Positions 60,664-64,000 of a DNA stretch of 64,000 bases are shown here, piece after piece. Position numbers and translations under genes: made by a program. The DNA comes from Clostridium sp. ZS2-4. Its GTDB lineage: Bacteria; Bacillota; Clostridia; Clostridiales; Clostridiaceae. Within the stretch, counting starts at the first letter, position 1, and each line of letters opens with the position of its first letter. A model generated the notes under the pieces. That model had not been told where the DNA came from, searched no databases, and saw only the letters and a program-made list of their open reading frames with translations. Where the stretch lies: NCBI RefSeq assembly GCF_026719745.1, contig NZ_JAPPRQ010000044.1, positions 1 through 64,000 on the forward strand, given 5' to 3'.

Positions 60664-63600
60664 TTAATCTAACGACTTTAATTTTACACTGTTAATATTA
60701 AATATAGTACTTTCCTCATATGTTTTATTTTGATTATCCACAGTATCCTTTGCATTTATATGTGTTACCTTTATTGGATATACTTGATCTTCTTTTGAAT
60801 CCCTAGTTAATTTCATAGTTAGCTTCACTGTATAAATACCTTTACTTAAAACTTTATTTGGAAAACGAATTATATTTCCTTCTACCACTGCTTGCCCTAT
60901 ATTATCTGTACCTTTAAGTACATCTCCTGCTTCTAAATTAGTTATTCCTATTATTATTTCATTTTCTATTTCTTTTTCTATTATACATTCTAATTCTAAA
61001 CTTTCTACATCTCTGATTATCTCTACATTTAAATCAAGTTTTACTTTAGTTCCTTTTATAGCATTAATATCTGTTTTAGATTTATTCATAGGACTTTCAA
61101 AATATAAATTTTTAAATAATCTTTCATCTGTTAAATAAAAAGTTATATTTTTACCTTCTCCATCTTCAACAGTAGTTTTAGTAATTTTATATCCTTCTGG
61201 TGGTTTAATAAATGCTGCATAGTCACTAGGAACAACATCAGGAATAACATACTTTCCTTCTCCATCTGTTATAGCGTCTTGGCTACTTATTTTTTCATTG
61301 GTTACATGTTTAATAACCGATACAGGAATATTGGGAATTGGCTTTTCACTTGCTCCGCCACTTTTATTAACCTTTGCAAATCCACCTGAATTATTACTAT
61401 CTAATAATAATACCTTTACACAAATACTATTATTATCAGTTCGACCTTTAAATATCTCCTCTGCATTTTCTGGTGTTGAATCTTTTGATGGATAGAACCA
61501 GTCAGAAGGAACTTCAGTCCATGCTCCATCATTTCTCTGATATTCCATTTTAAATGCTCCACCATTAGGCAAATTGTAAAGATATTCTAAGTGTATTGGA
61601 TAATATTCATCACTATTCAAATCATATGCGTTACCTAAAGAAAAACTTTCAGTTTGATTATTTGAAGTAATATATCCACTGGCTTTATTATTGTTACTTC
61701 TAATCAAACGAGCATCTGCCCAGTCTGCCCAATCATAATAATTATTATCAACACAATTTACAACTAACTTCAATTCTTTTATTCCCGAAACATCAAGATC
61801 AATATCTTCTGCTTGTGTACCACATCTAAATACTCCACTTTTATAAATTTCGTTTCCATCTGCATATACACTAAAGATAATTGTTCCCTTTTCTCTTACT
61901 GTTCCATCATCTAGTCCTATTGTTGATTTAAATCTTTCGTATTCACCACCTAAATCATATATAATTGTTGAATTCGCATGTGTTCCTATTCCTTTTTCAT
62001 AAGTTTTTTCGTTTAATGTAATTGGGTTTCCTACAATATTTTTATTTTTCTGTATAGTTCCCCATCCGCTACTACCAGACATCCAATTCATATCACTTAA
62101 ATAGGTCACATTATTAGTAGTAGCAACTCTAAATTTATAGACAGCAGTTTCTGGAAGCTTCAAATATCCCCAAAATTTTGATGCTTCTTTATGTTCACTT
62201 CTGTTATACGGAAGATATAAACTATTATAAAAATCCCCTGTATCATAAAATACTGTTTTAGGAATAATTCTTCCTGCTGATGCAAATAATTTCTGGTTTT
62301 TTCTATATGTGTATATTCTCTCATGTGCTGATCCCCAAATAACTTCTCTATAACCATGTACCCCATTTTGATAATTATATAACCAACTAAACGTTGTTGG
62401 ATTTTGAGTTGGAATATAATTATATAAATTTTCATTTATCATTACACCACTTGGTCGATAATTATTAGTGCTATAATAAGTGGTTCCATTATATACTGCT
62501 TCTGTTTGATCACCTATATTTGCAGTAGTGTGAATTGAAATCTTTGAAGCATTGTTTCTATCTATAAAAGAGCTTGTATAATCTGTGTTATTAGGAGTAT
62601 TATTAGGAGTATAAAGATAGGCTTCCTTCCAAATAGAATTGCTTTCCCAAAAATTATCTGAAAACTCTATTGCAGTAGAATAATACCTGGTTCTCTTATT
62701 ACGATCATAATAAAATAAATATTTTACATCTTCAAGATTTAAATGTTTATCAAAACTACTTGCTTTTTCAGTTGTTAAATAATCTTTATATAATATAGTT
62801 TTGAATACATCTTTTCTATCATCCCAATTGGTTATACTATTAGTATCATATCCTCTGTAATTCAGCATTCCTCTATTATTTAAGTCAATATCACTAGATT
62901 CAACTTTTGCTAATGTACTACCCCAAGTTTCTTTTGTCAAATAAATAATTATTTTTTTTGAATAATCACTATTAATACTGGTATAACTTCGTTTTAGTAC
63001 ATATCCCTGTGGAGCAGTAACTGAAATTGTATAATTATCTACATTAAGATTATTATATTTATACCCTCCATTTACATCTGTTTTTGCATCAATAGGTGTT
63101 ATTACTGAATTTAGTGAATTTTTTATAGCTATTGGAACATTTTGTAGTGGAAGTTCTGAACCAGAATCTTCATCAACAATTTTTATATCTAAATCATTAT
63201 TTTTTATAAATATCCCGTCAGCTTCCTCTGGGTTAGTAGCTTTAGATGGATAAAACCACTCAGCAGGTACTTGAGTCCATGCACCATTATCTTTTTGATA
63301 TTCCATAGTAAAATTTCCACCCTGTAGATCATTATATATATATTCAAGATGTATTGGGTAATATTTATTGTTTGTTAATGAGTAAGAATTATTATTTGAA
63401 AATAGGTCTATTTTTCCATCTGCAGTTATATATCCAGCTGCGTTATCTTTTGTAACTAATCTAAATTTATAATTAGCATTATCTTGTACTTTTAAATATC
63501 CCCAGAATTTTGATGCTTCTTTATATTCAGTTCTATTGTATGGAATATATTGATTGTTATTAAAATCACCTGTATCATAAAATACCGTTTTGGGAATAAT

Positions 63601-64000
63601 TTTTCCAGCCGATACGAATAATTTTGGATTTTCTCTAGAGTTGGTTATCCAGTTATGTTCTCCCAAATCAAAACCTTGATAAGTCTTTTTATAAGCTGTA
63701 TAAGTATAAAACCAACTAAACGTTGTTGAATTTTCATCTGGAATATAATTATATGAATTTTCATTTATCATTACACTACCTGGTTTATAGTTAGTAACAC
63801 TATAATAGGTGTTTCCATCATATACTGCTTTTATTTCACCTGATATACCTGTAGTGCTAGAAATTGAAATATTTGAAGCATGCGCCTTATCTAAAAATAA
63901 GCTAGAATAACCTGTATTATTAGCCATATCATATGGATAATACATATAGGCCTGATCATACTTATTATCACTTCTCCTGTCACATATCTCAAATGCAGTG
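60664..64000 (-). CDS. Giant secreted modular protein, N-terminus beyond the window
   Basis: The frame stays open to the window edge (TAFEICDRRSDNKYDQAY before the first ATG), so at least 1112 residues are present and the start lies outside. Two large repeats are visible. Each has a region with MINENxYNYIP, a PA14-like domain (IPKTVFYDTGDF, EASKFWGYLK, YYPIHLEY, MEYQ..GAWT), and a Cna-B-like domain (DVNGGYKYNNLNVDNYTISV; DGEGKYVIPDVVPSDYAAFI). In the second repeat the PA14 domain is interrupted by an NPCBM-like module (GWGTIQKNKNI...GIGTHANSTIIYDLGG...DWADWADARLI). The protein ends VKLKSLD, like its neighbour. No LPXTG anchor. Carbohydrate binding is inferred from the modules. Confidence 0.8.
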   Translation of the reverse strand, partial: TAFEICDRRSDNKYDQAYMYYPYDMANNTGYSSLFLDKAHASNISISSTTGISGEIKAVYDGNTYYSVTNYKPGSVMINENSYNYIPDENSTTFSWFYTYTAYKKTYQGFDLGEHNWITNSRENPKLFVSAGKIIPKTVFYDTGDFNNNQYIPYNRTEYKEASKFWGYLKVQDNANYKFRLVTKDNAAGYITADGKIDLFSNNNSYSLTNNKYYPIHLEYIYNDLQGGNFTMEYQKDNGAWTQVPAEWFYPSKATNPEEADGIFIKNNDLDIKIVDEDSGSELPLQNVPIAIKNSLNSVITPIDAKTDVNGGYKYNNLNVDNYTISVTAPQGYVLKRSYTSINSDYSKKIIIYLTKETWGSTLAKVESSDIDLNNRGMLNYRGYDTNSITNWDDRKDVFKTILYKDYLTTEKASSFDKHLNLEDVKYLFYYDRNKRTRYYSTAIEFSDNFWESNSIWKEAYLYTPNNTPNNTDYTSSFIDRNNASKISIHTTANIGDQTEAVYNGTTYYSTNNYRPSGVMINENLYNYIPTQNPTTFSWLYNYQNGVHGYREVIWGSAHERIYTYRKNQKLFASAGRIIPKTVFYDTGDFYNSLYLPYNRSEHKEASKFWGYLKLPETAVYKFRVATTNNVTYLSDMNWMSGSSGWGTIQKNKNIVGNPITLNEKTYEKGIGTHANSTIIYDLGGEYERFKSTIGLDDGTVREKGTIIFSVYADGNEIYKSGVFRCGTQAEDIDLDVSGIKELKLVVNCVDNNYYDWADWADARLIRSNNNKASGYITSNNQTESFSLGNAYDLNSDEYYPIHLEYLYNLPNGGAFKMEYQRNDGAWTEVPSDWFYPSKDSTPENAEEIFKGRTDNNSICVKVLLLDSNNSGGFAKVNKSGGASEKPIPNIPVSVIKHVTNEKISSQDAITDGEGKYVIPDVVPSDYAAFIKPPEGYKITKTTVEDGEGKNITFYLTDERLFKNLYFESPMNKSKTDINAIKGTKVKLDLNVEIIRDVESLELECIIEKEIENEIIIGITNLEAGDVLKGTDNIGQAVVEGNIIRFPNKVLSKGIYTVKLTMKLTRDSKEDQVYPIKVTHINAKDTVDNQNKTYEESTIFNINSVKLKSLD

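Overview
The window is AT-rich DNA with short intergenic gaps, strong AGGAGG-type ribosome binding sites and many intrinsic terminators. Its content (SpoVB/MurJ-type flippases, a CoA-disulfide reductase fusion, an Etf-linked acyl-CoA dehydrogenase, a prepilin peptidase beside very large secreted proteins) points to a strict anaerobe of the clostridia, probably Clostridium in the narrow sense. The species cannot be fixed from the sequence. No rRNA, tRNA or CRISPR array was seen.

Left edge (1-1.8 kb): the 5' end of a group II intron, read on the minus strand, is split from its upstream exon by a complete IS4-family element with 15-bp inverted repeats and a 10-bp target duplication. From 1.9 to 31 kb the content is mostly housekeeping: a LysM protein, two convergent flippases, an RluA pseudouridine synthase, an M20 amidohydrolase, a long FtsA-like ATPase, a UvrD-type helicase, nicotinate phosphoribosyltransferase, UV endonuclease, a Nudix hydrolase, a penicillin-binding carboxypeptidase, an ArsR regulator with a four-module persulfide/CoA-disulfide protein, and an operon joining an ADP-ribosylglycohydrolase to a YhaO/YhaN (SbcCD-like) nuclease-ATPase pair. 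From 31 to 35 kb come a PAP2 phosphatase, an M48 protease and gltX.

The core of the window (35.4-53.5 kb, all genes on the minus strand) is a lactate-use locus. In transcription order it holds two FadR-type GntR regulators, a lactate permease, the remains of a third GntR gene, etfB-etfA-D-lactate dehydrogenase-acyl-CoA dehydrogenase, a frameshifted LOR/SDH-like remnant, a nickel ECF transporter (cbiMN-cbiQ-cbiO type), larC, larE, a second lactate permease and larB. These would import lactate, build the nickel-pincer cofactor of lactate racemase (larA itself is not in the window), oxidise D-lactate, and pass electrons through Etf, probably to an enoyl-CoA. A conserved block of about 80 bp, with a Rex-like inverted repeat and a cre-like box, precedes four transcription units (etfB, both permeases, gntR1) and ties them into one regulon.

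The right end (53.5-64 kb) holds a prepilin peptidase and two giant secreted proteins with PA14-like, Cna-B-like and NPCBM-like modules. They share the same C-terminal tail and 3' flank; the second runs off the window.

The intergenic regions carry at least three repeat types: a composite module of mini-palindromes and CCAGT-type arms flanking a terminator-like hairpin, a foldback repeat of about 105 bp in three copies, and a 12-copy 7-bp tandem repeat.
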